The notes: generated by a model not told the origin, from the letters alone. A DNA stretch of 64,000 nt from an unidentified eubacterium SCB49 (GCA_000170815.1 ABCO01000006.1:124001-188000), one strand, 5' to 3'; positions 36,039 to 46,179 are shown, counted from the first letter of the stretch. A program made the numbers and translations.

Positions 36039-37412
36039 TTGAAAATACTTATTATCGAAGATGATCTTGCTTTTGGCAAGATGCTCCATATTTATCTTAC
36101 TAATAAAAAATTTGATGTAAGTCTAGTTACAACTGGAGGTGAGGCGATTCCGCTTTTTTCTGAAAATAATTACGATGTGATCATTGTAGATTTGCAGTTG
36201 CCAGATACAACGGGGCTTGATATTTTAGAAATAGTAAAACAAAAAACTCCTAGTACTCAAGTAGTTTTAATGACAGGCTATGCAGATGTTACAACAGCTG
36301 TAAAGGCAATGAAAAAAGGTGCTCTAGAGTATATATCAAAACCTTTTAGACCTGAAGAATTATTAATGATTCTGAATAACGTTAATCTAAAAGAAACTGA
36401 TACTGCAGCGGCAACTTCTCCAACTGTAGCAGCAGCTCCTAAAAAAACAACCTCAAAATCAAAAGTTGTTCCTAAAGACCATTCTAAACTAGAAGGGACT
36501 AGTGATGTCGCTATTAAATGTCAACAACATATACAGCTTGTTGGGCCTACAAATATGGCGGTATTAATACAAGGTGAAAGTGGAACAGGTAAAGAGGTGG
36601 CTGCACAAGCTATTCATAGCTATAGTGATCGTCGCGAATCACCATTTATAGCGGTAGATTGTGGTGCTATACCTAAAGAAATTGCAAGTAGTGAGTTTTT
36701 TGGACACGTTAAAGGAAGTTTTACAGGTGCAATTGCAGATAAAAAAGGATATTTTGAAAATGCAGATACAGGTACCATATTTCTTGATGAGGTAGGAAAT
36801 TTGTCTTACGAAAATCAGATTCAATTATTACGTGCGCTACAAGAAAAAAAAGTAAAGAGAGTGGGGAGTTCACAAGAAATTCCAATTGATGTTCGAGTTA
36901 TTTCGGCTACCAATGAAAACCTGAGAGAAGCTGTTGCAAAAGGAACCTTTAGAGAAGACTTATACCATCGTCTTCAAGAGTTTACCATACATGTACCCCC
37001 ATTGCGTGAGCGTGGTGAAGATTTAGATAAATTTATAGCCTTTTTTATAAAACAGGCTAACCAATCTCTTAATAAAGAAGTACAAGGTATATCTAAAGAA
37101 GTGTCTATTGCTCTTAATAATTATAGTTGGCCAGGTAATTTACGTGAATTAAAAAATGTGTTGAAAAGATGTGTTTTACTTACCACAGGAACTCATATTC
37201 CAATAGAAGTGCTTCCGCACGAAGTATTGATATCTAAAGAAGTGACAAACACCACTAGCTTTTCTACAAAAGAGAATGAAAAACAATTAATCATTAATGC
37301 TTTAAAACAAGCAGGAAATAATAAAACTAAAGCGGCAGAATTACTTCAAATTACACGTAAAACACTCTATAATAAAATAGCTCAATACGCTATTGGTGAA
37401 GGTAATGATTAA
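36039..37412 (+). CDS. Sigma-54-dependent response regulator, NtrC family
   Basis: A 457-residue protein starting at TTG 36039 (MKILIIEDDL); no ATG precedes the receiver domain. The receiver has Asp51 (VIIVDLQLPD) and Lys in YISKPFRP. A Thr/Ala/Lys linker leads to the AAA+ domain with GESGTGKE (Walker A), GSFTGA (sigma-54 contact loop; Ser replaces the usual Ala), GTIFLDEVG (Walker B) and NENLREAV. The C-terminus has a Fis-type HTH (NKTKAAELLQITRKTLYNKI). It activates sigma-54 promoters. Its 3' end overlaps the convergent hybrid kinase gene by 23 bases, its probable partner. Confidence 0.95.
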   Translation: MKILIIEDDLAFGKMLHIYLTNKKFDVSLVTTGGEAIPLFSENNYDVIIVDLQLPDTTGLDILEIVKQKTPSTQVVLMTGYADVTTAVKAMKKGALEYISKPFRPEELLMILNNVNLKETDTAAATSPTVAAAPKKTTSKSKVVPKDHSKLEGTSDVAIKCQQHIQLVGPTNMAVLIQGESGTGKEVAAQAIHSYSDRRESPFIAVDCGAIPKEIASSEFFGHVKGSFTGAIADKKGYFENADTGTIFLDEVGNLSYENQIQLLRALQEKKVKRVGSSQEIPIDVRVISATNENLREAVAKGTFREDLYHRLQEFTIHVPPLRERGEDLDKFIAFFIKQANQSLNKEVQGISKEVSIALNNYSWPGNLRELKNVLKRCVLLTTGTHIPIEVLPHEVLISKEVTNTTSFSTKENEKQLIINALKQAGNNKTKAAELLQITRKTLYNKIAQYAIGEGND

Positions 37413-39795
37413 GTTCTTCTATTAATAGCGTTGTTTGTACATCTAACTCATTATAAAGCGCTTTTACTTGATCCATATTTCTATTATGTTCTATTTTGTT
37501 TAATAGATTGATCACTTTGGTGGCTTCTAGTTGTTTTGCCATAGTGGTCATTTTATGAGCTGTAGCTTCTATAAGCGAATTGTTATTTAATTCTATCGCC
37601 TTTGCTAGGGTCTGTATGTTTTTTTTAGTCTCATCAATAAATATGGTAATAACTTCTTTGATGACTTCAGGGTCAGATAAAAAAGTTTCTAAAGTGCTGC
37701 TAGAAAAACTTGTTTGGCTTTTCAATTCATCAGTAGGAGTGTCATCAATTGGTTTAATCGTGTTTATTGCCGAAATGTTAAGGAGATCACCCAGTTTTTC
37801 AATGGTAAAAGGTTTGGCGATCACACCACTAAAACCTTTGTTTAAATAGTAGTTTTTTTCATATTGAAGATTTCCTGACATTAAAAATATTGGCTGATTC
37901 GAATATGCCGAAACAACTCCTTTTTTTAATTTTTGAAGAATTTCAAAACCTGTGTCTGTTGGCATTTGCATATCTGTCAATAGAAAATCAAAATGCGCAG
38001 GCGTATTCTTTTGGAAATCCACAAAGCTCGAAAAACAAAAGACTTCTATTTCTAGGCTGTTAAATAAAGCTTTTAGTAACGTAAGCAATCCAATATCATC
38101 ATCTATAACGATTCCTTTTTTAAAGGTTTTTGATGGTAATGAGTGAGTTGTAATTGGTTTTTCAACTTCAATTAAAGGGATAGAAAAAATAAAATCACTT
38201 CCCTTATTTACGATGCTTTTTACGGTTAAGCTGCCCTGTAGTAATAGTGCTAGTCTTTTTGATATAGCTAACCCTAAACCGCTACCACCATATTTTTTTA
38301 TGATGTTTTTATCAGCTTGTGTAAAGGGTTCAAAAATTGTTTTTATTTTTTCGGGAGCAATCCCTATTCCGCTATCGCTTACGGTTAGTGTAGTTTGTAT
38401 TTTATTATTACCTCCTCTTTGTTGGTTTACGGTTAATTTTATTTCACCTTTTTCAGTAAACTTAAATGCGTTTGAAATTAAATTTATAACCACTTGTTCA
38501 ATACGCATCGCATCACTTTCAAAATAGCTATGCTTTAAGGCTTCGTCTATCACTACAATGCCTTTGATTTTTGGATTAGAATGACGCATAACGGCATCAT
38601 TCATTATTTTTTGTAAAAGGTTGTAGAGGTTAAAAGGGGCGTTGGTAATTTTTATATTCTGTGCTTCTAGTTCAGAAAAATCTAATAAATCTTGAGCTAA
38701 ATGCGAAATGTATTGTGTGTTATCATGTATTGCATTATTGAAGTTTTTTTGCTCAACATCAAGGTTCGTTTTATCTAGTAGTTGTGTATACCCAGTTATT
38801 GTTGTTAAAGGAGTTTTTAAGTCATGCCCAACAGTAGCCATTAAGCGTTCTCTACTTTGTAATAAAGAGTTTGTTTTGTCTTGTTCTTCTTGGAGCTCAT
38901 TTTTTAAACGTTGCGCTTTAAAAAAATCTGTTATTATAAAGTAAGAAAAGAGCAAAATTAAAAACGCACCAGAAAATCCAGCAATTTTTACAACTCTATT
39001 AGATGTGTAGATAGCCTTGTTTCTTAAAAGTAGTTCTTGCCTTTGCTTGTTGTCTATTTCATTAGATAGATTCGAAATTATTTGTCTTAACTGAGTGGAT
39101 ATCGCAATGTTATTATGTGCTAAAATATTTTCTTTCTCTAATAATGCCTTTCTTAATCTTAAACTACTGCTCTGTGCATTTCTTACAATCTCTCTAGTAG
39201 CGGTTAGCATAGAGTCTATCACCTTACTTGATACCGTAGTTTTTTTACTATTAATATAGTTTGTAAAGTCTATAACTGTTTCTCGCTGTGAATCTGTTAA
39301 GGTTGATAAGTCTTCTACAATGTTATAAGGCATTACACGCCCCATATTGAGTTCAAGAATTTCAAATTCACTTAAAATTTTATCTAAAGAATTATCCTTA
39401 TTGTTGGCTGCTTTTATAAGCCTTAGTTGTTCAATGTTGGTTCGTTTTTGATTTAATAAATTTGCAATCGTATCTAATTTATTATTGTCAATTCCTTCAT
39501 GGTTTTCTAGCTTTAATAAAGTCAACCCTTTAATTATCGAATCATTTTTTCTGGTATAAATATCAAAATCTTTCTGTCTTAACGATTGTATAGAGAGTGC
39601 GCCATAACTATCTGCCTCATACAATGAAGAAATAATACTACTTGTGTTTATGATGTTTTTTTCATCAAGTATGGTGCTTGGTCTATTTTGATTTAACTGT
39701 TGGTACAAGAAAATACAAACAAAAATAGCAATGGAGCTGAGTAAGACATAGCTTGCTATTACTTTAAGCGTGAGTGTTTTTTTTATAGATTCCAT
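37390..39795 (-). CDS. Hybrid sensor histidine kinase with receiver and Hpt domains
   Basis: An 801-residue protein: TM1 (about 10-30), a helical periplasmic sensor region (31-268), TM2 (269-290), HisKA with GHDLKTPLTTITGY (His324), and HATPase_c with a canonical N box (VVINLISNAFKFT), G1 (DSGIGI) and G2 (GSGLGLAIS). A receiver domain follows (VIDDDIGLL, Asp in LLTDMQMP) and then a C-terminal Hpt domain (EATAHKMTTMAKQLEA). This is a complete phosphorelay in one protein. Its gene is convergent with, and overlaps by 23 bases, the NtrC-type regulator at 36039, a probable partner. Confidence 0.92.
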   Translation of the reverse strand: MESIKKTLTLKVIASYVLLSSIAIFVCIFLYQQLNQNRPSTILDEKNIINTSSIISSLYEADSYGALSIQSLRQKDFDIYTRKNDSIIKGLTLLKLENHEGIDNNKLDTIANLLNQKRTNIEQLRLIKAANNKDNSLDKILSEFEILELNMGRVMPYNIVEDLSTLTDSQRETVIDFTNYINSKKTTVSSKVIDSMLTATREIVRNAQSSSLRLRKALLEKENILAHNNIAISTQLRQIISNLSNEIDNKQRQELLLRNKAIYTSNRVVKIAGFSGAFLILLFSYFIITDFFKAQRLKNELQEEQDKTNSLLQSRERLMATVGHDLKTPLTTITGYTQLLDKTNLDVEQKNFNNAIHDNTQYISHLAQDLLDFSELEAQNIKITNAPFNLYNLLQKIMNDAVMRHSNPKIKGIVVIDEALKHSYFESDAMRIEQVVINLISNAFKFTEKGEIKLTVNQQRGGNNKIQTTLTVSDSGIGIAPEKIKTIFEPFTQADKNIIKKYGGSGLGLAISKRLALLLQGSLTVKSIVNKGSDFIFSIPLIEVEKPITTHSLPSKTFKKGIVIDDDIGLLTLLKALFNSLEIEVFCFSSFVDFQKNTPAHFDFLLTDMQMPTDTGFEILQKLKKGVVSAYSNQPIFLMSGNLQYEKNYYLNKGFSGVIAKPFTIEKLGDLLNISAINTIKPIDDTPTDELKSQTSFSSSTLETFLSDPEVIKEVITIFIDETKKNIQTLAKAIELNNNSLIEATAHKMTTMAKQLEATKVINLLNKIEHNRNMDQVKALYNELDVQTTLLIEELNHYLHQ

Positions 39796-40140
39796 AGGGT
39801 GTGTGCTTGGGGATAACGCTTGTTTGAGTTTGTTATGATACTTAAAATGGTATAATTATGTTAAATGTAATAAAAACTTAGGGGACAAATTTTTAGAAGA
39901 GAACTTAAGATGATTAAACTTTTAATGGTAGTCAAATTTTTTCATTTTGAAGGGTTGAAATTACTATAGCAACAGTAAAAAAACAGGTCACTTTTTGCGT
40001 TAAACTTTTAGTTGTAAACAGACTTTGTTAACCCATGCCCAATTAGTATCTTTGCAGACTATTGTTCTGCGCTTAAATTTCAGAAGCAAGTATTACTGAA
40101 ATACCATAAACCTGCAGAATTTTTTATATTTTTTGAAACT
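39796..40140. other. Divergent intergenic region before ffh
   Basis: 345 AT-rich bases between the hybrid kinase (minus) and ffh (plus). No coding frame is supported. The right part holds the ffh promoter; the left part presumably holds the kinase promoter. Confidence 0.7.
40024..40054 (+). promoter_or_regulatory. ffh promoter
   Basis: TTTG (40024-40027), 19 bases, then TATCTTTG (40047-40054): an exact match to the Bacteroidota primary sigma promoter pattern. It is the best promoter in the window. It would give an ffh leader of about 80 bases. Confidence 0.8.
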
Positions 40141-41469
40141 ATGTTTGATAATTTAAGTGATAAGTTAGATAAAGCAATGCACGTCCTTAAAGGGCACGGA
40201 AGCATTACAGAGGTAAATGTAGCGGAAACGCTAAAAGAAGTGCGTCGTGCATTACTAGATGCCGATGTAAACTTTAAGATTGCTAAAGAGTTTACAAATA
40301 CCGTAAAACAAAAGGCTTTAGGTCAAGATGTATTGACTGCTTTACAACCTAGCCAGTTAATGGTTAAAATTGTAAAAGATGAGCTTACAGCCTTAATGGG
40401 TGGTGATGCAGCAGGAGTTAATTTGCAAGGTTCGCCAAGTGTTATCTTGATGTCTGGATTACAGGGTTCTGGTAAAACCACATTTTCTGGTAAATTAGCG
40501 AACTTCCTAAAATCTAAAAAAACAAAGAAACCATTATTAGTTGCCTGTGATGTTTATCGTCCAGCGGCAATTAATCAATTGCACGTAGTAGGAGAGCAAA
40601 TAGGTGTTGAGGTATATAGTGAAGAGGGCAATATGGATCCTGTTTCTATTGCGACAAATGCGATTGCTCACGCAAAACAAAATGGACATAATGTTGTGAT
40701 TGTCGATACAGCAGGACGTCTTGCGGTAGATGAAGCAATGATGGTAGAGATTGAAAATGTTCACAAAGCAATTCAGCCACAAGAAACATTATTTGTTGTA
40801 GATGCCATGACGGGGCAAGATGCTGTAAATACGGCTAAGACTTTTAATGAGCGTATCAACTTTGATGGAGTTGTTCTTACTAAACTTGATGGTGATACTC
40901 GTGGGGGTGCTGCAATCTCTATTAAAAGTGTCGTTAATAAACCAATTAAGTTCATTGGTACAGGTGAAAAGATGGATGCAATAGATATTTTCTATCCATC
41001 ACGTATGGCAGATCGTATTTTAGGGATGGGAGATGTTGTTTCTCTAGTTGAGCGTGCACAAGAACAGTTTGATGAGGATGAGGCTAGAAAATTACAGAAA
41101 AAGATTGCGAAAAATCAATTTGGTTTTGATGACTTTATGAAACAAATCCAGCAAATCAAAAAAATGGGATCTATGAAAGATCTTGTTGGAATGATTCCTG
41201 GAGCAGGTAAAGCATTAAAAGATGTAGATATAGATGATGATGCTTTTAAAGGTATAGAAGCAATTATTCAATCAATGACACCTGCAGAAAGAACTTCACC
41301 TGCTTTAATAAACGGAAGTCGTAAAAAAAGAATTGCAAAAGGAAGTGGTACATCTGTAACTCAAGTAAATCAGCTTTTAAAGCAGTTTGACCAGATGAGT
41401 AAAATGATGAAAATGATGCAAGGTGGCGGTGGCCGCAAGATGGCTCAAATGATGGGGAAAATGAAGTAA
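40141..41469 (+). CDS. ffh: Signal recognition particle protein Ffh
   Basis: A 442-residue protein with the N domain (LTEALQPSQL-type helices), the G domain with GLQGSGKTTFSGKLA (G1), DTAGR (G3) and TKLDGDTRGGAA (G4), and a Met-rich M domain with the SRP RNA-binding segment and a C-terminal run of Met and Lys residues (MSKMMKMMQGG). It recognises signal sequences on nascent chains and delivers them to FtsY and SecYEG. Length is standard. Confidence 0.98.
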   Translation: MFDNLSDKLDKAMHVLKGHGSITEVNVAETLKEVRRALLDADVNFKIAKEFTNTVKQKALGQDVLTALQPSQLMVKIVKDELTALMGGDAAGVNLQGSPSVILMSGLQGSGKTTFSGKLANFLKSKKTKKPLLVACDVYRPAAINQLHVVGEQIGVEVYSEEGNMDPVSIATNAIAHAKQNGHNVVIVDTAGRLAVDEAMMVEIENVHKAIQPQETLFVVDAMTGQDAVNTAKTFNERINFDGVVLTKLDGDTRGGAAISIKSVVNKPIKFIGTGEKMDAIDIFYPSRMADRILGMGDVVSLVERAQEQFDEDEARKLQKKIAKNQFGFDDFMKQIQQIKKMGSMKDLVGMIPGAGKALKDVDIDDDAFKGIEAIIQSMTPAERTSPALINGSRKKRIAKGSGTSVTQVNQLLKQFDQMSKMMKMMQGGGGRKMAQMMGKMK

Positions 41470-41527
41470 TATCTTTTTATTAAAAGTCCCGAATAATATA
41501 TAACATTTAATACTTAACAATACAATA

Positions 41528-42415
41528 ATGACAATTCTTGACGGTAAAAAAGTCTCAAACGACATAAAGAACGAAATCGCTGCAGAAGTTAAAAAAATGA
41601 AAGATGCTGGCGAAAAAGTGCCACATCTTGCAGCTGTAATTGTAGGAGATGACGGTGCCAGTCTAACCTACGTAGGTAGTAAAGTACGTTCTTGTGAGCG
41701 TGTAGGTTTTGAGTCTACTATGGTGCGCATGAAGCACACAACGTCAGAGATTGAGTTGCTACAAAAAATTGAAGAACTTAACCAGAATGATGATATAGAT
41801 GGATTTATCATTCAATTACCTTTACCTCCTCAGATTAATACGCAAAAAGTGTTAATGGCAGTAGATCCTAGTAAAGATGTGGATGGTTTTCATCCAGAAA
41901 ATTTTGGAAGAATGGCGCTTGATATGTCTACATTTATTCCAGCTACTCCTTTTGGAATTTTAGAATTGCTAGAGCGTTATGATGTAAATACAAAAGGAAA
42001 ACATACTGTAGTTATTGGTCGAAGCCACATTGTGGGACGCCCTATGAGTATCTTGATGAGTCGTAAAGGTTGGCCAGGAAACAGTACTGTTACCTTAACA
42101 CATAGTAGTACAAAAAATATTACACAAATTATTAGTCAAGCAGATATTGTTATTTCTGCATTAGGGGTTCCTAATTTTCTTAAAGCCGAAATGGTAAAAG
42201 ATGATGCTGTAATTATTGATGTTGGTATTACAAGAGTAGATGACGATACACGTCCAAGAGGTTATCGTATTGTAGGTGATGTAGATTTTGAAAATGTAAG
42301 TAAAAAGGCAAGCTATATTACACCGGTTCCTGGTGGAGTAGGACCAATGACAATAGCTATGTTGTTAAAGAATACTTTATTGGCAAGAGAACGCAGAGCA
42401 AATGTGAAAAAATAA
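41528..42415 (+). CDS. folD: Methylenetetrahydrofolate dehydrogenase/cyclohydrolase FolD
   Basis: A 295-residue bifunctional enzyme. Signatures are LTYVGSKVRSCERVGF (active-site Tyr and Lys), IDGFIIQLPLPPQI, the Rossmann motif VVIGRSHIVGRPMS, and TPVPGGVGPMTIAMLL. It interconverts 5,10-methylene-, methenyl- and 10-formyl-tetrahydrofolate. It starts 58 bases after ffh and is closed by a strong terminator, so ffh and folD may be co-transcribed. Confidence 0.98.
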   Translation: MTILDGKKVSNDIKNEIAAEVKKMKDAGEKVPHLAAVIVGDDGASLTYVGSKVRSCERVGFESTMVRMKHTTSEIELLQKIEELNQNDDIDGFIIQLPLPPQINTQKVLMAVDPSKDVDGFHPENFGRMALDMSTFIPATPFGILELLERYDVNTKGKHTVVIGRSHIVGRPMSILMSRKGWPGNSTVTLTHSSTKNITQIISQADIVISALGVPNFLKAEMVKDDAVIIDVGITRVDDDTRPRGYRIVGDVDFENVSKKASYITPVPGGVGPMTIAMLLKNTLLARERRANVKK

Positions 42416-42441
42416 ACCGTTTCTCTTCAGAAATACAAAAC

Positions 42442-42477
42442 AAAAACCCCGCTGTTTAATCAAACAGCGGGGTTTTT
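42442..42477. terminator. Bidirectional terminator, folD and the AI-2E transporter gene
   Basis: Perfect 16-bp stem AAAAACCCCGCTGTTT with its complement around AATC. The A run on the left and T run on the right let it work on both strands for the convergent genes. Confidence 0.95.
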
Positions 42478-42524
42478 ATTTTTGTGTTATTTCAGACTTA
42501 ATTTGTGTTAGAAAGTCTTTAAGC

Positions 42525-43565
42525 TTAGAGCATTCGATTTTCTTCTTCTACTTTTCTCCCAAACTCTTTTCTGTAAATACGAACAGTTACGATAAATAAA
42601 CTGATTAATAAGGGACCAAAAACTAGACCGATAAAACCAAAAAGAGGTACACCTACAATAACACCAATTAATGTGATGAGTGGATGTACATCATCTAATC
42701 TTTTGAGTACATAAAGTCTAATAATATTGTCTGTAGATCCAACAACCACGATACCGTATGCTAATATTCCCCAAGCTTGAAAAGCGCTTCCTGATGAAAG
42801 TGTTAGAATAAAAACGGGCAGAATACCTACAAAAGTACCTATAAACGGTATCATAGATCCTACTGTGACAATCACAAACCAGAAAAATGGATCTTCAACC
42901 CCAAAGATTAAAAACCCGATAAGTGCAATAATTCCTTGTGCAATGGCAACCAATGGAATACCTAAGGCATTTGAGCGTACGGTACTATTAATTTCTTTTC
43001 CTATCGTTTTTAAGTTGTCTTTATTTATAGGGATGTATTCAAACAGTGATTGTTTAAATGTACGATTTCCAACAAATAGGTAGAATAACAAAAAGTACAT
43101 AATCCCTATTGAAATGAAAATATTAAATGTACCACCGGCAAAACCTTCAAGGTTTTCTGTTACCCATTTAGATATAGAATCTACATCTATCTGAGAATGT
43201 AGATTCATGCCTAGTTTGTCTTCCCATTTGCCTACTTGGTCTTTAAAAGCTAATGTTACTCTTTCAGAATTTTTTACCGCGTCTCCAATTTTATTTCCAA
43301 GCATTAATAAAATACCTGTGATTGGTAATAAGATACCTAAAAATGAAACGAGCATTAACATTATAGCTGCAATGCTAGAGTTCCATCCTCGTTTTATGAG
43401 TTTGTTCATCCAAGGTCGCAATAAAACATATATTGTGACTGCGCCAAGCACTCCAGAGAGATAGGGGAGCATTTCTCTAAAAATGAGAGATCCCATTAAT
43501 AGAATGATAAGTAGGATAAAAACCTGTCTTATTGTTTTTGCTGGTATACTGTTGTTTTCGCTCAT
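42525..43565 (-). CDS. AI-2E family transporter (PerM/YdiK-like)
   Basis: A 346-residue polytopic membrane protein with about seven hydrophobic segments. Family features include GVLGAVTIYVLLRPWMNKL, ALGIPLVAIAQGIIALIGFLIFG, VGSMIPFIGTFVGILPV and HPLITLIGVIVGVPLFGFIGLVFGPLL. The family covers permeases of varied substrates, including Na+/H+ antiporters, and the AI-2E name does not prove autoinducer export. It starts 5 bases after the VOC gene upstream on the same strand. Confidence 0.9.
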   Translation of the reverse strand: MSENNSIPAKTIRQVFILLIILLMGSLIFREMLPYLSGVLGAVTIYVLLRPWMNKLIKRGWNSSIAAIMLMLVSFLGILLPITGILLMLGNKIGDAVKNSERVTLAFKDQVGKWEDKLGMNLHSQIDVDSISKWVTENLEGFAGGTFNIFISIGIMYFLLFYLFVGNRTFKQSLFEYIPINKDNLKTIGKEINSTVRSNALGIPLVAIAQGIIALIGFLIFGVEDPFFWFVIVTVGSMIPFIGTFVGILPVFILTLSSGSAFQAWGILAYGIVVVGSTDNIIRLYVLKRLDDVHPLITLIGVIVGVPLFGFIGLVFGPLLISLFIVTVRIYRKEFGRKVEEENRML

Positions 43566-43570
43566 AATTT

Positions 43571-43993
43571 CTATTTGGCAAATAATTGATCTATATTTTT
43601 AAAAGCCTTAAATTCAAGTGCGTTTCCACTTGGGTCTTTTAAAAACATAGTAGACTGTTCTCCGGTCAACCCTTTAAAACGAGTATATGGCTCAATAATA
43701 AAAACCACGTTTGCTAATTTTAGCTTTTTTGCAAAAGCTTCAAAATCATCTAGTGACAGCACAACCCCAAAATGTGGAACAGGCACATTGTGCCCGTCTA
43801 CAGGATTGCCTTGTTCGTTGGCTTTAGTATCTTCACTTAAATGAATAACTAATTGATGACCAAAAAAATTAAAATCTACCCAATGATCACTACTTCGTCC
43901 TTCTTCACAACCTAATATATCTCTATAGAATATACGGTTTTTTTCAAGCTGAGTTACTGGAATCGCTAGATGAAAAGGGTTTATAGGGGTCAT
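43571..43993 (-). CDS. VOC-family (glyoxalase/dioxygenase-like) protein
   Basis: A 140-residue protein with the vicinal oxygen chelate fold: paired beta-alpha-beta-beta-beta modules, PFHLAIPVTQLEKNRIFYRDILGCEEGR at the N-terminus, HFGVVLSLDDFEAF in the second module, and FLKDPSGNALEFKAFKN at the end. Metal ligands His and Glu are present, but the substrate cannot be told. It lies 22 bases downstream of a lipoprotein gene on the same strand, in a minus-strand run. Confidence 0.85.
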   Translation of the reverse strand: MTPINPFHLAIPVTQLEKNRIFYRDILGCEEGRSSDHWVDFNFFGHQLVIHLSEDTKANEQGNPVDGHNVPVPHFGVVLSLDDFEAFAKKLKLANVVFIIEPYTRFKGLTGEQSTMFLKDPSGNALEFKAFKNIDQLFAK

Positions 43994-44015
43994 GTTTCAG
44001 AAATTATTAAAAGGT

Positions 44016-44594
44016 TTATTGCTTGTCTTCTTCTTTGTCCCAGCCAATCATTACATATTTAAATGTAGCAGTGTCTGGTATATGACTAGCTTCTATTTTT
44101 AAGCTTGGATCATAACGTGCGTTTTCAGAAAGTTGTTTTTTGTCAATAGTGATAAAAAGATTACTGTCTTTTAAAAAGATGACTACCGAGTTAAATGTAG
44201 TTTGAATGTTTTCTATTGTGTAATTATCTTTAATATCTTTAAAGGTGCTGTTTATTGAAAGTCCTTTTGCTGTTTTAAAACGAGCGTCAAAAAACTGGAT
44301 GTTTTCAATTGTAGAATTTGGGTCTGTCTCATCGTGTGGCGAAACAAGTAATAATTTTTCTCCACCTTTTTCATAAACTTCTACTTCTCCTTGTGTACCA
44401 AGCACATTTTTAATAGAGCTAAGTTTTACAATAGAATCCATCGTTAAAATAGAATCTAATTGTTTTATTTGAGTGTCCTTAGTTAAGAGTCCTACTTGGC
44501 TTTCAGAAATAGCAAAGGGGTCTTGTTTGGTTTCACATTGTACAAATACGAGCACGCTTAATGCTGCTCCTGCAATCATTGCAATCTTTTTCAT
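44016..44594 (-). CDS. Uncharacterised lipoprotein
   Basis: A 192-residue protein with signal peptide and lipobox (LVFVQC, Cys20), so probably a lipoprotein of the cell envelope. The rest (ISESQVGLLTKDTQIKQLD, VYEKGGEKLLLV, FKTAKGLSINSTFKDIKDNYTI) has no recognised family. Middle gene of a minus-strand run between the HerA-like ATPase and the VOC protein. Function unknown. Confidence 0.7.
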   Translation of the reverse strand: MKKIAMIAGAALSVLVFVQCETKQDPFAISESQVGLLTKDTQIKQLDSILTMDSIVKLSSIKNVLGTQGEVEVYEKGGEKLLLVSPHDETDPNSTIENIQFFDARFKTAKGLSINSTFKDIKDNYTIENIQTTFNSVVIFLKDSNLFITIDKKQLSENARYDPSLKIEASHIPDTATFKYVMIGWDKEEDKQ

Positions 44595-44643
44595 TAATTA
44601 TAATTTAGTATTAATATTTCCCCAAAATAGGGGAGAGGTTACT

Positions 44644-46179
44644 CTATTTTATCATTTTTCCTAGAATTCCTAGTACACTTCTAATCACGGTTGGACTCAT
44701 AAGTGTCTTCATCAAAGTAGAAGTTGTAGCGGAACTAGAAGATTTTTTACTTTTTGATGATGAACTTTTACTTGCAGCATCTCGCTCTTTTTTAGCTTTT
44801 TCTTTTACGTCTTTTTGTTCTGCGGTCTCTATTTTCTTGTTTAACATCTCATAGGCACTCTCGCGATCTATGGTTTCATTATACTTTTTAATCAGTTTAG
44901 AGGCTTCTAGCAATTCTTTAAGTTCATTGTCTTCTAGTACATCCATTCTGCTCATTGGTGCACGAAGCATTGTGGCAGCTAGAGGTGTGGGTATACCTTT
45001 TTCATTTAAAGCAGATACTAAGGCTTCACCTATTCCTAACGAAGTTATGACTTCGTCTGTTTTATAATAATCAGATAAAGGATAATTCTCTGCAGTTAAT
45101 TTTATGGCTTTCCTGTCTTTTGCAGTAAACGCTCTTAGGGCATGTTGTACTTTTAAACCCAATTGGCTTAATACGGCATCTGGCACATCTGTTGGGTTTT
45201 GTGTAACAAAATAAAGACCAACACCTTTAGAACGTATTAGTTTTACAATACCTTCTATTTGATCTAACAACGCATCACTTGCTTGTTTAAATATCAAGTG
45301 GGCTTCATCAATAAAAATAACTAATTCTGGTCTATCACTATCTCCTTGTTCAGGAAATGTTGCATAAATTTCGGCAAGTAGACTCAGCATAAATGTAGAA
45401 AACAACTTAGGTCTGTCTTGTATATCTGTTAGTCGCAAAATGTTAATGTATCCCATTCCGTTTTCATCTACACGTAATAGGTCGTCTGTGTCAAATGATT
45501 TTTCGCCAAAAAACAAGTCGCCACCTTGTTGTTCAAGCTCTACTATTTTTCTAAGAATAGAACCTGTAGAAGCAGAAGACATGCGCCCATATTCACGTTG
45601 CATAGCTTCTTTTCCTTCTTCTGTAGCGTATTGTAAGATTTTTTTAAAGTCTTTTAAGTCTAACAATGGTAGTTTATTGTCATCACAATACTTAAATAAT
45701 ACAGATACAATACCACTTTGTGTGTCACTTAAGTCTAGTATTCTTGAAAGTAAGATAGGTCCAAACTCGCTAACGGTTGCTCGCATACGCACTCCTTCTT
45801 GATCAGAGATGGTTAAAATTTCTACAGGAAATTTTTGCGTTTTAAATGGAAAGCCTATCATTTCATGACGCTCGTCAATTTTCGCATGTTCTGAGCCAGG
45901 CTGAGCAATACCAGATAAATCACCTTTCATGTCCATTAACAGTACGGGAACTCCTTTTTCAGATAAATTTTCGGCAAGTATTTGCAGGGTTTTAGTTTTA
46001 CCTGTACCTGTAGCACCGGCAATAAGTCCATGTCGGTTCATTGTTTTAAGAGGAATCCGAACAAGGGCATTTGTCACGGTCTCACCGTCAAGCATTGCTG
46101 CGCCTAAGTCAATCGCTTCTCCTTTAGTGTTGTAGCCTTCTGTAATGTAGTCAAAAAAAGTCTGCTTATCTGCCATCAT
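44644..46179 (-). CDS. HerA/DUF853-type ATPase (YjgR-like)
   Basis: A 511-residue protein starting MMADKQTFFDYITEGY. Walker A is ATGTGKTKTLQ (about residues 55-65), Walker B is LVIFIDEAHLIFK, and a sensor segment is YFVTQNPTDVP. A charged Lys/Ser-rich stretch (about 445-480) precedes the C-terminus. It belongs to the HerA-FtsK superfamily of the DUF853 type. The cellular role is not established. A start one codon later is equally likely. Confidence 0.9.
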   Translation of the reverse strand: MMADKQTFFDYITEGYNTKGEAIDLGAAMLDGETVTNALVRIPLKTMNRHGLIAGATGTGKTKTLQILAENLSEKGVPVLLMDMKGDLSGIAQPGSEHAKIDERHEMIGFPFKTQKFPVEILTISDQEGVRMRATVSEFGPILLSRILDLSDTQSGIVSVLFKYCDDNKLPLLDLKDFKKILQYATEEGKEAMQREYGRMSSASTGSILRKIVELEQQGGDLFFGEKSFDTDDLLRVDENGMGYINILRLTDIQDRPKLFSTFMLSLLAEIYATFPEQGDSDRPELVIFIDEAHLIFKQASDALLDQIEGIVKLIRSKGVGLYFVTQNPTDVPDAVLSQLGLKVQHALRAFTAKDRKAIKLTAENYPLSDYYKTDEVITSLGIGEALVSALNEKGIPTPLAATMLRAPMSRMDVLEDNELKELLEASKLIKKYNETIDRESAYEMLNKKIETAEQKDVKEKAKKERDAASKSSSSKSKKSSSSATTSTLMKTLMSPTVIRSVLGILGKMIK

